64,000 bases of DNA from JAKLIX01 sp964605655 (GTDB lineage Bacteria; Bacteroidota; Bacteroidia; Bacteroidales; CAIXZF01): contig CAZSDK010000016.1 in the NCBI GenBank assembly GCA_964605655.1, positions 1-64,000 of the forward strand, read 5' to 3'. The number at the start of each line of letters is the position of its first letter. The first letter of the stretch is position 1. Below are positions 8,601-18,600 of the stretch, in pieces. The translations under genes were made by a program, and so were the position numbers. The notes beneath the pieces were generated by a model. The model worked only from the letters and a program-made list of their open reading frames with translations, ran no database searches and was not told the origin of the DNA.

Positions 8601-11085
8601 CCAAAGCTGTCGGCCTGGTATGTATGGTCACGCTGACGGAAGACACGGGAGAGTAGCAACCGTGAGAATCATAGACCTGGAGGTTGTAGTTCCCCGACTG
8701 AATGGCAGAAGTAGCCATCAGGGAAGGATTGGGCTGGATGCTGTTGAAACCTGAAGGACCAGACCACTGGTAATGGTAACCCGTTCCACTGCCTCCCGAG
8801 GCAGATCCGTTCAGCTGGATGGTCTGTCCGGTGCATACCTCAGCCTGCAATACGGCAGCTGCTGCCACAGGAAGATCATAAACCTCTATAGTCCGTGTTA
8901 CTGAATTGACACATTGGTTCCCATCCTGAAAGATATAGGTGATCACGTGAATTCCCGGCCCGGCAAGCGAAGGGTAGAATTTATTACTTGTCACTCCGTT
9001 TCCGGAATAAGTCCCTCCCATCGGCATTGCCCCGGAAAGGGTCAGTGGGGAAGCATCCAGACACATAGGTGGAAAGGTGACGGGGAACGTAACGATAGGT
9101 AGATCATAAACCGAAAGCGCAATGACTGTATTATTGACGCAACCGAAAGCATCTTCGAAGGTATAGGTGATGAAATGAGTCCCCAGGCCAGCCTGTACAG
9201 GGTCAAAGATCCCATTGGTCACCCCGGGGCCGCTATAGGTTCCACCCGCTGGTATTGTTCCTGATAAAACGACCGGGGAAGAATTGATACAGACATCCGG
9301 TGGAAACGAAACCCAGATCACCATTGGCAGATCATGAACTACGATCTCATGCTCATCTTTATTGGTACAGCCATTTTCATCCATATTCACATAGCTGAGC
9401 GAAAAAGTGCCCGCCCCGGATAGCGTCGGATAAAACACATTTCCGACAACCCCTGTACCTAAAAAAATACCTCCGGGCGGGGAACCAGGCTGGAGAAGGA
9501 CCGGAGACCCGTCCACACACATATCAGGAGGGGGATTACCCCAAACGACAGTGCCTCCGGGGAAAAAGGCAACTGCCACCGTGTCAATATTGTAACATCC
9601 GTCAGAATCAGTTACCGTGACGGAAAAGGAACCCGGTGTTGTCACCGTAAACTCCTGTAATGTGGATCCGTCCTGCCAGACATAAGAGCAGCCAGGGTTT
9701 CCTGCGTCCAGTTCCAACTCATTCGCATCACAAATGATAGTATCCTCTCCCAGGTCCACCCTCATGGGGCCGAAATCAGTGAAATACCCATAGGTAGAAC
9801 CTCCAGTCACTGCGTGAAGAATTCCCATGATGAAAGTCGACTCCCCGTTCCAAACCCTGATGGAGCTTCCTGTCACAGAGGTCAGATCGACCCTTGCCGC
9901 CAGCCAGGCACCCGATGTGCCGGGTACGGAAATGAACTGTGAAGGGGTGATCACTCCAGGATTTCCATTGACCGTGAAAGCATCCTCTGCCCCTGATTTC
10001 ACCATGACAAATCCATAACAGCTGCTGGCAGAAGGATGATAGTAGGCAAATTCGTGGTAACCAGAACAATACAAAGGTGGCACTAAGGCATCGGCTAGTT
10101 CACAGCCCGTACCGGTGATATGAGTGACATATACCGGATGATCCGTTTTCAGGTAGGTCACGGGGTTGGTCAGGTTAAAGGAGTATATCTCTCCCCTATT
10201 GACGAAACTGACCGGTACCGGGTTCCCGTCGACATAAATACCGGTATTGTCCATGGTGCCAAAAACAAAGACCCTGTCACGGTCCAGCGGCAGTAATCCT
10301 TTTACCAGGGCATATTCACTACCGATACGGGTTTCAGGGACCACCTGGTCCCCGAGGAGATCGAGGCAGGTACCCCAGGGAGTGACGACACTGTCGTCGG
10401 CAGTTGTGATCACGATCTTTTTATCAGAACTGACCTGCGACCCTCCCAGGTGGGCGGTTGCAGCATCGCCTGTGGCCAGGGCCGTATAAACCTGACCTTT
10501 GTTGAGTGTCACGGTAAATGGAATCCCAGAAAGATGACCCTGAATATCCTGTGATGGAATGATAGTGACCGTTGTATTATCTTCTGTTGCCAGGACGATG
10601 AAAGAGGAGAGAGGGGGCGGGGTAAGACTGGAACCGTTGGCAAAGTAGTTCTGTATCGGTACTACAAACTGATAGCCCAGGGCATTTTTCCCTTTCAGGG
10701 GAAAGATCTCTGTATTGTCGCAGGCCACTTCATACATGGCATGCAAGGGTCCTGAGGATACCAGGTGCAATCCGGTGTTCAGCACCGTATTGGCCGGAGC
10801 GGACTCTACCATACTCTTCCATAAAGTCAGGCTCAACACCCCGCTGGAATTGGCGGGTAAAAACAACTGCATAGGTATGAACGCAGGATTGGCAGGCTGG
10901 CTCAGCGTAACCAAAGCAGGCTCAGACAGGGTAACCAGCCTGATATCGATGGGCTGATCGCAATGAGCGGTGGTGAGATCGGGCGCGGCAAACCAGAACT
11001 CCTTGTCGGTCTGGGCCTCCAGGGACCAGGATACCACAAGAAAACACAATATGGCTGCCAGCCTATTTAACCCGTTTTTCAGCAT
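5677..11085 (-). CDS. Giant T9SS type B cargo: IgGFc-binding-like, Ig-repeat surface adhesin
   Basis: About 1802 residues from the ATG at 11085, which begins directly with a signal peptide (AAILCFLVVSWSLEAQ). A longer frame to 11199 exists, but its extra residues do not look like a signal and would span a candidate promoter. Residues ~25-440 resemble the IgGFc-binding N-terminal domain common in Bacteroidota surface proteins. Next come a PKD/SprB-like unit, three near-identical 76-residue repeats, about four Ig-like units of roughly 80 residues, and further PKD-like modules. The C-terminus is a CHU_C/type B sorting domain (FVPNAFTPDENGLNDRF to the end), so export and anchoring by the type IX system is expected. 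Many paired cysteines fit an extracellular location. The role in adhesion or gliding is inferred from architecture. Confidence 0.9.
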   Translation of the reverse strand: MLKNGLNRLAAILCFLVVSWSLEAQTDKEFWFAAPDLTTAHCDQPIDIRLVTLSEPALVTLSQPANPAFIPMQLFLPANSSGVLSLTLWKSMVESAPANTVLNTGLHLVSSGPLHAMYEVACDNTEIFPLKGKNALGYQFVVPIQNYFANGSSLTPPPLSSFIVLATEDNTTVTIIPSQDIQGHLSGIPFTVTLNKGQVYTALATGDAATAHLGGSQVSSDKKIVITTADDSVVTPWGTCLDLLGDQVVPETRIGSEYALVKGLLPLDRDRVFVFGTMDNTGIYVDGNPVPVSFVNRGEIYSFNLTNPVTYLKTDHPVYVTHITGTGCELADALVPPLYCSGYHEFAYYHPSASSCYGFVMVKSGAEDAFTVNGNPGVITPSQFISVPGTSGAWLAARVDLTSVTGSSIRVWNGESTFIMGILHAVTGGSTYGYFTDFGPMRVDLGEDTIICDANELELDAGNPGCSYVWQDGSTLQEFTVTTPGSFSVTVTDSDGCYNIDTVAVAFFPGGTVVWGNPPPDMCVDGSPVLLQPGSPPGGIFLGTGVVGNVFYPTLSGAGTFSLSYVNMDENGCTNKDEHEIVVHDLPMVIWVSFPPDVCINSSPVVLSGTIPAGGTYSGPGVTNGIFDPVQAGLGTHFITYTFEDAFGCVNNTVIALSVYDLPIVTFPVTFPPMCLDASPLTLSGAMPMGGTYSGNGVTSNKFYPSLAGPGIHVITYIFQDGNQCVNSVTRTIEVYDLPVAAAAVLQAEVCTGQTIQLNGSASGGSGTGYHYQWSGPSGFNSIQPNPSLMATSAIQSGNYNLQVYDSHGCYSPVSSVSVTIHTRPTALAAVLQSPLCQGQTMNLNGTAGAGSPPYTYSWTGPQTFSSSLEDPIISNAQPSHSGFYNLVVSDFYGCASTGIASVMVVVYPLPVATVTVAQNQVCQGSAVVLQGSASGGSSSGYLFQWNGTGGYTSSLQSPVITAGLPPTTQCYELLVTDGNSCTSSMDSVCITVHTVPAPVASSNSPVCQGSSLQLACNSTASGNFSWTGPNGFTSSQKDPSLSNVTLLAAGTYTVTETNAFNCQGTSSTVVTVNPRPVVNAGPDQNINYGVYTTLSGTVSNCGASCNLAWQPSALLSSANNILNPVTVNLTATQTYTLQAVNALSGCSSVIDTVIINVSGTALSVNPTATLSTICQGSSSQLQAGASGGNLSYTYSWSPASGLNNTTIANPLATPAATTTYSVTASDGYHQVSEQVTVTVVPAPVCQAGNDTVVCYGASLSLSSASASGVISLQWQTLGDGSFSNASQLNPSYSPGQQDLNNASVTLILNVTGQADCGQTRDTIVVSYLGQTIAYAGENDTVCAGTTFSPSQAWVLNASSVTWATSGDGTLSDPNTLNPVYTPGFQDTASGTVILSLHAHSLANYCEDSISSLTLTIKPLPSTNAGPDAAVCLGDSVQIHASGGQNFQWSPSTGLSGSLSADPWARPSATTLYVVVSELDGCYNSDTVEVMVRSLPQLQLSPDTNICPGDSVYIWVSGAETYLWSNGCTNSGQWVIPPTSMAYLVTGTDTYGCQNVAETKVYYYQQPSLSANPAFLDLCEGEAEMIWISGAIAYHWYPATGLSNPHSAVVLVSPLTSQLYTVEGVNEFGCQSSIQVPVGVYPTPLLTLPDTSFLCDNQTLMLNAGWNEDVSYQWQDGTWGQYYYVTAPGTYSVTAENPGCEVVDTIWILPCAKVFVPNAFTPDENGLNDRFMAQSSFPLEEFSIYIFSRLGNLVFESHSITDGWDGKIKGNYALPGVYTWVIYYTSFDAGPQRLKGTVTLMR
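7868..8873 (-). repeat. Block of about four diverged Ig-like repeats in the adhesin
   Basis: This stretch encodes four consecutive units of roughly 80 residues. Each carries a C-x-G-(Q/S) core near the start (VCTGQTIQL, LCQGQTMNL, VCQGSAVVL, VCQGSSLQL), a W-x-G aromatic core, and a G-x-Y-x-(L/V)-x-V ending. The units are similar in plan but clearly diverged at nucleotide level. Boundaries are approximate. Confidence 0.7.
8874..9557 (-). repeat. Three tandem 228-bp coding repeats in the adhesin
   Basis: The linker encoding VYDLP (GATCATA/GATCATG on the plus strand) recurs at 8874, 9102 and 9330, exactly 228 bases (76 codons) apart. Each unit encodes FPP-x-(M/V)-C, then GGTYSG-x-GV and G-x-H-x-ITY. 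The outermost unit is the most diverged. The exact phase without indels suggests expansion by in-frame duplication. Confidence 0.82.
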
Positions 11086-11157
11086 GTAACACAAATAAGG
11101 TATCTTCAATACAATACAAAACATTGCAGGCCAATACTGAACCCGCATAATAGTGAC

Positions 11158-11165
11158 CAAATTTA
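11158..11165 (-). promoter_or_regulatory. Candidate -7 element for the adhesin gene
   Basis: The minus strand reads TAAATTTG, a full TAnnTTTG match. It would start transcription near 11151 and give a leader of about 65 bases to the ATG at 11085. No clear -33 element is present. If real, it excludes the longer reading frame that begins at 11199. Confidence 0.4.
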
Positions 11166-11267
11166 CGTGAGAAAGTTGCTTGAAGCATACGCCCTTCAAG
11201 GCAGAATCGTAATATTCTTATTATTTTTACATGATTATTCCATTTAGCCAACCAAACACCTTTTTTT

Positions 11268-13037
11268 ATGAAACAGTTCTTTAAGTTCATGTTTGCTTCC
11301 ATGCTGGGATTTTTTCTGTCCTGTTTTCTGATGATGTTTCTCTCTCTCATCTTCATTGCAGCATTGGTAAGCATCTCTGACAAAGAGACCAGCATTCCCT
11401 CCAAATCAGTCCTGCTCATCAAACTGGATGAACCAATACAGGAACGTTCCCAGGAAAGTCCTTTTACGGACATCCCCTTCAGAGGGTTCCAGTATTTAAC
11501 CACTCTCGGATTGGATGACATCATTAAGGATATAAAGAAAGCCGAAAAAGATCCAAAAATAGAAGGCATCTTGCTGGATATTAATGAGTTGATGATAGGA
11601 TATGCCACCACTGAAGAAATTCGCGAAGCTTTATTGGATTTTAAAAAGTCGGGGAAATTTATATACAGTTATTCAGATTTTTACACTCAGAAAAGCTATT
11701 ACCTGGCGAGTGCTTCTGACAAGGTCTTTTTAAACCCTCTGGGTGAGCTGGAATGGAAAGGCCTTGATGCCTCCATCATGTTTTACAAAGGATTACTTGA
11801 GAAACTCGACATTGAAGTACAGGTGGTGAGGCACGGAAAGTTCAAAAGCGCTGTCGAGCCTCTCATTACTGATAAAATGAGTCCGGAAAATCGTCAGCAG
11901 ATTACGACTTTTATACAATCCATTTGGGACCAGTTAGCTAATGGCGTGTCAAAAAGCAGGAAGCTGACCGTGGATGAACTCAACCGGATTGCTGATACTC
12001 TTGCCATTGAGAAGGCTGAAGATGCTGTAAGCCGGGGTCTGGTTGACTCTCTTATTTACAGGGAAGGACTGCTCAAGGTTCTTCAGAAGAAACTTGCCCT
12101 GAAAGAGGATGAAAAGGTCAACTATGTTGGTTTGAGGAAATACAACGATATACCTGTCAAGGAGAAAAAGGAAAGCACCCGGGATAAGATTGCCGTTGTT
12201 TTTGCTTCCGGCGATATCATACAGGGGGAAGGCGATGAAAGTACCATAGGTGCCGAAAGAATCTCGAGAGCCATCAGGAAGGCACGCACCAACAAGAACG
12301 TGAAAGCCATCGTTCTCCGCATCAATTCACCCGGAGGAATGATGATCTCCTCTGACATCATCTGGAGAGAGATCCAGCTGGCCAGGAAAGAAAAACCCGT
12401 GGTAGCTTCCTTCGGCGATTATGCAGCATCTGGTGGTTATTACATTGGATGTGAAGCAGATAAAATTGTTGCACAACCAACTACGCTTACTGGTTCAATC
12501 GGTGTGTTCGGCATCATCCCCAATTTCCAGAAGACCATGAACAACAAGCTGGGCATCACCATCGATGAGGCCATGACCCATAAGAATTCCGACTTTATCT
12601 CTGTCTTCAAGCCTATGTCTGATTACCAGAAAGCCCTGTTGACCAGGAGTGTGGAGCGTTCCTACGGTATTTTTGTTGACCGTGTGGCCAAGGGTCGCAA
12701 GCTCGATCCTGCCCTGGTCGACAGCCTGGGCCAGGGACGTGTCTGGACCGGCACGGATGCCAAAAGGCTAGGACTCGTCGATGAGATCGGAGGTTTACAG
12801 AAAGCGGTGGAGATTGCCGCCGGGCTGGCCAAGATAAAGAACTACCGTCTCATGTCGTTGCCTGAGATGCAGGATCCCTTTACCCAGATCATTGAACAGC
12901 TCAGCGGGGATTATCCTGAAGAAGCCTACCTGAAGGCGAAGTTAGGCCCCTTCTATTCATATTATGAGCAACTGAAGGTCTTACAAAACCTCGAGGGCGT
13001 GCAGGCCCGGATGCCATTCAGTTGTAACATACGGTAA
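11268..13037 (+). CDS. sppA: Signal peptide peptidase SppA, 67-kDa type
   Basis: A 589-residue membrane-anchored serine protease that degrades cleaved signal peptides. One N-terminal transmembrane segment (residues ~8-35) precedes two tandem S49 domains. The catalytic dyad is recognisable: Lys193 in GKFKSAVEP of the first domain, and Ser388 in YAASGGYYIGCEADKI of the second. The INSPGG and TLTGSIGVFG motifs of the family are also present. Length and two-domain form match E. coli-type SppA rather than the short Gram-positive form. The MATE gene starts two bases after its stop codon, so the two are probably co-transcribed. Confidence 0.95.
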   Translation: MKQFFKFMFASMLGFFLSCFLMMFLSLIFIAALVSISDKETSIPSKSVLLIKLDEPIQERSQESPFTDIPFRGFQYLTTLGLDDIIKDIKKAEKDPKIEGILLDINELMIGYATTEEIREALLDFKKSGKFIYSYSDFYTQKSYYLASASDKVFLNPLGELEWKGLDASIMFYKGLLEKLDIEVQVVRHGKFKSAVEPLITDKMSPENRQQITTFIQSIWDQLANGVSKSRKLTVDELNRIADTLAIEKAEDAVSRGLVDSLIYREGLLKVLQKKLALKEDEKVNYVGLRKYNDIPVKEKKESTRDKIAVVFASGDIIQGEGDESTIGAERISRAIRKARTNKNVKAIVLRINSPGGMMISSDIIWREIQLARKEKPVVASFGDYAASGGYYIGCEADKIVAQPTTLTGSIGVFGIIPNFQKTMNNKLGITIDEAMTHKNSDFISVFKPMSDYQKALLTRSVERSYGIFVDRVAKGRKLDPALVDSLGQGRVWTGTDAKRLGLVDEIGGLQKAVEIAAGLAKIKNYRLMSLPEMQDPFTQIIEQLSGDYPEEAYLKAKLGPFYSYYEQLKVLQNLEGVQARMPFSCNIR

Positions 13038-13039
13038 AT

Positions 13040-14335
13040 GTGGATAAGAGGATACTGGCCTTAGCCGTTCCCAACATCATCACCAATATTGCCATCCCCT
13101 TGCTGGGGATGGTGGACATGGGCCTCATGGGCCACCTGGAGAGTGGTGTTTACGTGGGTGCCGTTGCGGTGGGAACGACCATTTTCAGTTTTCTTTTCTG
13201 GAGTTTCGGGTTTCTCCGAATGGGCAGCAGCGGCTTTACCGCCCAGGCTTTCGGGAGCCGCAACCTGAAGGAATCGATGATGATATTGTACCGTTCGCTG
13301 GGGGTCGGACTTGCTGTCGGAGTGATCATCATTCTTCTTCAATGGCCCATACAATATGTTGCACTGAGGCTCATCAACGGCAGCGACGCCGTTGAAACAC
13401 TTGCCAGGCAGTACTTTTACATCCGGGTGTATGCTTCCCCCCCTACCCTATGCCTCTATGCTTTCACCGGATGGTTCATCGGTATGCAGAACTCCAGGAT
13501 CCCCATGATACTCTCGGTATCGGTCAATGTAATGAATATCCTCTTTAGCATGATGTTTATTTTCTGGGCAGGGATGAAATCCAACGGCATCGCCCTGGCC
13601 AATGTGTTCTCGCAATACCTGGGACTCGGACTGGCACTGCTGTTTTTCCTTTCTTATTACAGAAAACTGCTGCGTTATAAACCCGTGATGCAATGGACGG
13701 CATCCATCCGTCTTTTCCTCACGGTCAATTCCGATATCTTCATCCGTACGATCTGCCTGATCCTGGTCCTCTCCTTTTTCACGGCTAAGTCAGCCAAACA
13801 AGGAGATACTTTGCTGGCTGTCAACTCATTATTATTCCAGCTCTACTATTTTTTCTCCTATTTCATTGATGGTTTTGCCTATGCTGCTGAAGCCCTGACC
13901 GGGAGGTATATCGGAGCCAGGGACAGGTCCAGCCTGGTCAGGCTGATGCGGCGACTGTTTCTTTGGGGCCTTTGCCTGAGTGCTCCTTTTTCACTGATCT
14001 ATGCTTTCGGCGGAAGGACCATCCTTTCGCTGCTGACCAACCACCAGGAGATACTGTCTGCTTCCCGGCCTTACCTGGTCTGGATCTCACTGGTGCCCCT
14101 GATCTCTTTTGCAGCTTTCCTATGGGATGGGATCTATGTGGGAGCCACTGCCTCCAAAGCCATGCGCAACGCCATGTTGTTCATTACCATCGTGGTTTTC
14201 TTTCCGGTATATTATTTCCTTGATAAACCCTTCGGAAACCATGGGCTCTGGGCCACCCTGCTCATCTTCCTGGTCAGCAGGGGCCTCATCCTGACGATAC
14301 TTTCCAAAAAGTCGGTCCTGGCCAGGGCCGGATGA
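13040..14335 (+). CDS. MATE-family multidrug/cation antiporter (DinF/NorM-like)
   Basis: A 431-residue protein with about twelve hydrophobic segments in two similar halves, as in MATE exporters. It opens with LALAVPNIITNIAIPLLGMVD, with the conserved polar and acidic residues of helix 1, and continues with MGHLESGVYVGAVAVG. The second half carries the matching DGFAYAAEALTGRYIGA segment. I use the GTG at 13040 because the nearby ATG at 13038 is out of frame. It would export organic cations or drugs using an Na+ or H+ gradient; the substrate is unknown. It is coupled to sppA and ends six bases from a convergent gene. Confidence 0.9.
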   Translation: MDKRILALAVPNIITNIAIPLLGMVDMGLMGHLESGVYVGAVAVGTTIFSFLFWSFGFLRMGSSGFTAQAFGSRNLKESMMILYRSLGVGLAVGVIIILLQWPIQYVALRLINGSDAVETLARQYFYIRVYASPPTLCLYAFTGWFIGMQNSRIPMILSVSVNVMNILFSMMFIFWAGMKSNGIALANVFSQYLGLGLALLFFLSYYRKLLRYKPVMQWTASIRLFLTVNSDIFIRTICLILVLSFFTAKSAKQGDTLLAVNSLLFQLYYFFSYFIDGFAYAAEALTGRYIGARDRSSLVRLMRRLFLWGLCLSAPFSLIYAFGGRTILSLLTNHQEILSASRPYLVWISLVPLISFAAFLWDGIYVGATASKAMRNAMLFITIVVFFPVYYFLDKPFGNHGLWATLLIFLVSRGLILTILSKKSVLARAG

Positions 14336-14340
14336 AGAAT

Positions 14341-15573
14341 TTAATAGACCAGGAGTTTTAAAACAGTGACACCCAGGTTGTGTTTCATCTTTACGAAATA
14401 CATTCCGGGAGGATACGACTCAACGGAGTGTTTCCACATGGGGGTACCCGCTAAAGTCCTGGGTCGATGGTCTTCATCATAAAGCACTCCTTTTGAATCA
14501 TATATTGAGATGCTCATGATATCATCCATAGTCCGGTTCTTGTCAGGAATGATGGTTATCACATGTGCCGAAGGATTTGGGTACAAACGGAATCCCGAAT
14601 GGGTCTCCACTTGCTGATCCAGCCCGGCAACAAAATCATTCATAAAAAACACGCCGTCACCCGTACAACAAAACAGGTGAATGGAGCTCATGATGATGTT
14701 GACGGCGAAATGAAAGATATGCAAATCGGTAAGACCAGCATTGCATGGTTCCGGAATAAAGTTCTGAGGGTTGACATACGCTACTCCGTTGTTGGTTCCG
14801 GTAGTATTGTTCCATCCAATAAACATCCTTCCCGCCATATCATGTCCGGCAGTTTGCAATTCATCCGTGTAAAGGAGCACTGTCCAGTTCATCCCTCCAT
14901 CGACCGAGGACCAAAGCCCTGATGAATTGGAAAACCCCGGGAAGACACCAATGATGGCATCGTTGGTAAGGATGTCAAGATCAGTAAGCGGAGGTGCGTT
15001 GATCGCATTATTCCATGTGACTCCGGAATCATCGGTCACGGCAACATGGTTGGAACTGCCGTCACTGAATGAGACCACGGCATGACTATCGCTCAGAAAG
15101 ACCATGTCGAAACATTCCCTGGAAGCAAAGTAGGGCAGGTCTGTCCAGGTCAGCCCGTCTTCAGAATATTTTATCCCGTATTGGTAGCCCACATAATAGT
15201 GGTTTTGTAAGTCCTGCACCAGAAAATGGGGGCGAACGCAGTATTCCAGCACACTGAACTGTTGGTTTACGTTGCTAAACAGCCATATCCCGTCGGACCA
15301 GGACCCGCCACCCTGTATCAGCATGATATTCTGACCATCATAATAACGTCCTGAAAAGACAGGCAACCCATAGGTGTAGAAGTTCGCATTGGCCCCCGCA
15401 AAATCGGTCAGATAAAACCCGTTTTCCGCACAGATCATATTATGACTCTGGGAATCAACGAGAAAACAAATATTATAGGTAGTCACCCCTGAAGGCCCGT
15501 ACGGGATCCAGGTATTGGCTGATACGATCCTGACCAGGACGAGGAGCCAAAGCACAAGAACAACTCTCTTCAT
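14341..15573 (-). CDS. T9SS type A sorting-domain protein with BNR/propeller-like body
   Basis: A 410-residue exported protein. Residues 1-19 form a signal peptide (VVLVLWLLVLVRIVSA). The body has repeated S-x-D-x-G-x-x-W elements (SEDGLTWTDL, TDDSGVTWNNA, SVDGGMNWTVL), typical of BNR/sialidase-like or Vps10-like beta-propellers. The last ~80 residues are a type A sorting domain starting FRLYPNPSAHVITI and ending GMYFVKMKHN...KLLVY. Secretion through the type IX system is therefore likely. No catalytic residues were identified and the target is unknown. It lies 81 bases downstream of nifJ on the same strand. Confidence 0.85.
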   Translation of the reverse strand: MKRVVLVLWLLVLVRIVSANTWIPYGPSGVTTYNICFLVDSQSHNMICAENGFYLTDFAGANANFYTYGLPVFSGRYYDGQNIMLIQGGGSWSDGIWLFSNVNQQFSVLEYCVRPHFLVQDLQNHYYVGYQYGIKYSEDGLTWTDLPYFASRECFDMVFLSDSHAVVSFSDGSSNHVAVTDDSGVTWNNAINAPPLTDLDILTNDAIIGVFPGFSNSSGLWSSVDGGMNWTVLLYTDELQTAGHDMAGRMFIGWNNTTGTNNGVAYVNPQNFIPEPCNAGLTDLHIFHFAVNIIMSSIHLFCCTGDGVFFMNDFVAGLDQQVETHSGFRLYPNPSAHVITIIPDKNRTMDDIMSISIYDSKGVLYDEDHRPRTLAGTPMWKHSVESYPPGMYFVKMKHNLGVTVLKLLVY

Positions 15574-15654
15574 TATATGGGAAATATCATCCCATAAAAT
15601 TACAACAAATGAAGAGTGAAATCAATTTTCCGGGAATCTCGTTCCCTGCGGAAA

Positions 15655-18600
15655 CTATTTCTGGGAAAAGTCCATGGCAGCCATACGCTTGTAAGAGAAA
15701 TACCTCCATTTGGCGTTGGTTTCAGCTGCGTCAAAGAGTTCATCTGCTTCTTTCGGGAAGCTTTTCTTGAGTGAAGAGTACCTAACCTCACCGGCGAGGA
15801 ATCCTTTAAATTGCTCCCATGCCGGTTCCTTGGAGTCGAGGATGAAAGGATTCTGTCCTTCTTTCTCGAGCAGAGGGTTGTAACGGTACAACTGCCAATA
15901 GCCGCAATCCACTGCAAGCTGGGCTTCTTCCTGTGATTTACCCATCCCAGCCCTGATACCATGGTTGATACAGGGTGAATAGGCGATGATCAGGGAAGGG
16001 CCGGGATATGCTTCAGCTTCTTTGAGTGCTTTAAAGAACTGGGACTGGCTGGCACCCATGGCCACCTGGGCTACATAGACATAGCCGTATGACATGGCCA
16101 TCATGCCGAGGTCTTTTTTTCTGACCTTTTTTCCGGATGCGGCAAATTTTGCGACGGCGCCGATAGGGGTTGCTTTGGACGACTGACCTCCGGTGTTGGA
16201 GTATACCTCGGTGTCGAGGACGAGGAGGTTGATGTCTTTACCAGAAGCGATCACATGGTCGAGGCCGCCATAGCCGATATCATAAGCCCAACCGTCACCG
16301 CCAAACACCCAAACGGATTTTTTGACCAGGAAATGTTTCAGGTCGAGGATTTCTTTGGCCACAGGGTGTGATTCCTTTTCCAGGGCTGCCACCACGTTAT
16401 CGGTTGCAACACGGGAAGGTTCCCCGAGATCTTTGTTGGTGAGCCATTCCTGGAAAGCGGTCCGGGTGTCGGCCTGGAGGTTTTGTTCCATGGCAGCTTT
16501 CATTTTCAGGGCCAATCTTTCCCTGATCTTGTCAACGGCTGTCATCATACCAAATCCGTATTCAGCATTGTCTTCAAAGAGTGAGTTGGCCCAGGCGGGA
16601 CCTTTACCACATTTGTTCGAGGAATAAGGAGTGGAGGGCGCCGAGCCGCCGTAAATCGATGAACAACCGGTGGCATTGGCAACCATCATACGGTCGCCAT
16701 AGAGCTGGGTCACCAGCTTGAGATAGGGAGTTTCGCCACAACCGGCACAGGCGCCGGAGAATTCAAACAGGGGCTGGGAAAACTGACTGTTTTTTAAGGA
16801 GCTTTCTCTCCCCACCAGGTAATCTTTATAAGTTACATTATTAGAGATATAATCCCAACGGGCGATCTCTGCTTCCTGTGTCCCCAGCGGCTTCATGTAC
16901 AAGGCCTTGGTTTTGCTCGGACATATATCGGCACAGTTGCCACATCCTGTACAGTCGAGCACGCTCACCTGTATTCTGAACTGAAGACCAGCCAAAGGAC
17001 GGCCATTGGCATTGACGGTCACCGTCCCTTCGGGCAGTCCTTTCATTTCTTCCTCATTGAGAAGGAAAGGACGGATGGCGGCGTGAGGACAAACATAGGA
17101 ACACTGGTTACACTGGATACAGTTCTCGCTGGCCCATTCCGGCACATTGACAGCAATACCCCTTTTCTCAAATGCGGTGGTCCCTGAAGGGAAAGTACCA
17201 TCTTCCCTGCCCAGGAAGGCGCTCACGGGCAGATCGTCGCCCTTCATGGCGTTGATGGGTTCTACCACATTCTTGATGAATTCAGGGATCTGGCGGTTAT
17301 CAGAAGATGTTTTCACTTCCAGTTTAGCCCAATCGGCAGGGACCTCCACTCTTTCAACTTCGGACCCTTTATCGATAGCGGCAATATTCATATTCACCAC
17401 ATCTTCCCCTTTGTTTCCGTATGTCTTGATAATGGCTTTCTTCATTTCTTTGGCTGCCACTTCATAGGGGATGACCTCTGAAACTTTGAAGAAGGCACTC
17501 TGCATGATGGTGTTGGTGCGTGTGCCCAGTCCCAGCTCCTCGGCAATCTTGGTGGCATTGATGATGTAAAACTGTATCTGGTTTTCCGCCAGGTACTTCT
17601 TCATATGGACAGGGAGTCTTTCTTTGGTTTCCTCTGCAGGCCAGATGCTGTTGAACAGGAAGATGCCTCCTTTTTTCAAACCTTTCAGCATATCATACTT
17701 TTCGAGATAGGCCGGTACATGGCAGGCTACAAAGTCGGGGCTGTTGACCAGGTAAGGCGAACGGATCTGGGTATCACCAAAACGGAGGTGGGAGGTGGTC
17801 ACACCGCCTGACTTTTTAGAATCATAGGCAAAGTAGGCCTGGGCATATTTATCGGTGCTATCTCCGATGATCTTAATGGAGTTTTTGTTGGCACCAACGG
17901 TACCATCTGCTCCTATACCATAAAATTTAGCTTCAAAAGTCCCTTTCGGACAGATGCTGATCTCAGGTAACAACGGCAGTGAGGTATGGGTCACATCGTC
18001 GGTTATCCCGACAGTGAACCCGTTTTTGGACTCAGCAGCCACGAGGTTGTTATAAACAGAGACCATCATGGCCGGTGTGGTGTCTTTGGAACTCAATCCG
18101 TAACGTCCTCCGATGATCTCGGGCATATTTGGTCTTCCGTAGAAGGCGTCCCTGATGTCAATATACAGGGGTTCTCCGGCAGATCCGGGTTCCTTGGTCC
18201 TGTCGAGGACACAGACTTTCTTCACGTTTTTGGGCATGACATCAAACAGGTACTTGACGGAGAAAGGCCTGTACAGGTGCACTGAAATAAGGCCCAGTTT
18301 TTTACCCTGCTGACCCAGGTGATCGATCACTTCCTTGATGGTCTCGGTGATGGAGCCCATGGCGACGATGATATGTTCGGCATCTGCCGGTCCGTAGTAA
18401 GTGAAAGGATGGTAGGTCCGGCCGGTGAGTTTCCCAATTTCCTGCATATAGTGTTCAACGATATCAGGAACAGCATCATAGTAACGGTTAGCCGCTTCCC
18501 TGGTCTGGAAATAAATATCGGGGTTCTGAGCGGTGCCGCGGGTTACGGGGTTCTCAGGGTTGAGTGCTTTTTGCCTGAATTCATTCAGGGAATCATAATC

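Noticed and set aside
8874..9557. Regular repeats that might suggest a CRISPR array or satellite
   Set aside because: The 228-bp units are in-frame coding repeats of the adhesin, without short repeats and unique spacers. No CRISPR was seen anywhere in the window.
11086..11199. N-terminal extension of the adhesin to 11199
   Set aside because: The added residues do not form a signal peptide, a good signal peptide starts at 11085, and a TAnnTTTG element lies inside the extension.
15632..15646. GGGAA-N5-TTCCC hairpin after nifJ
   Set aside because: Short stem and no T run on the minus strand, so not called as a terminator.
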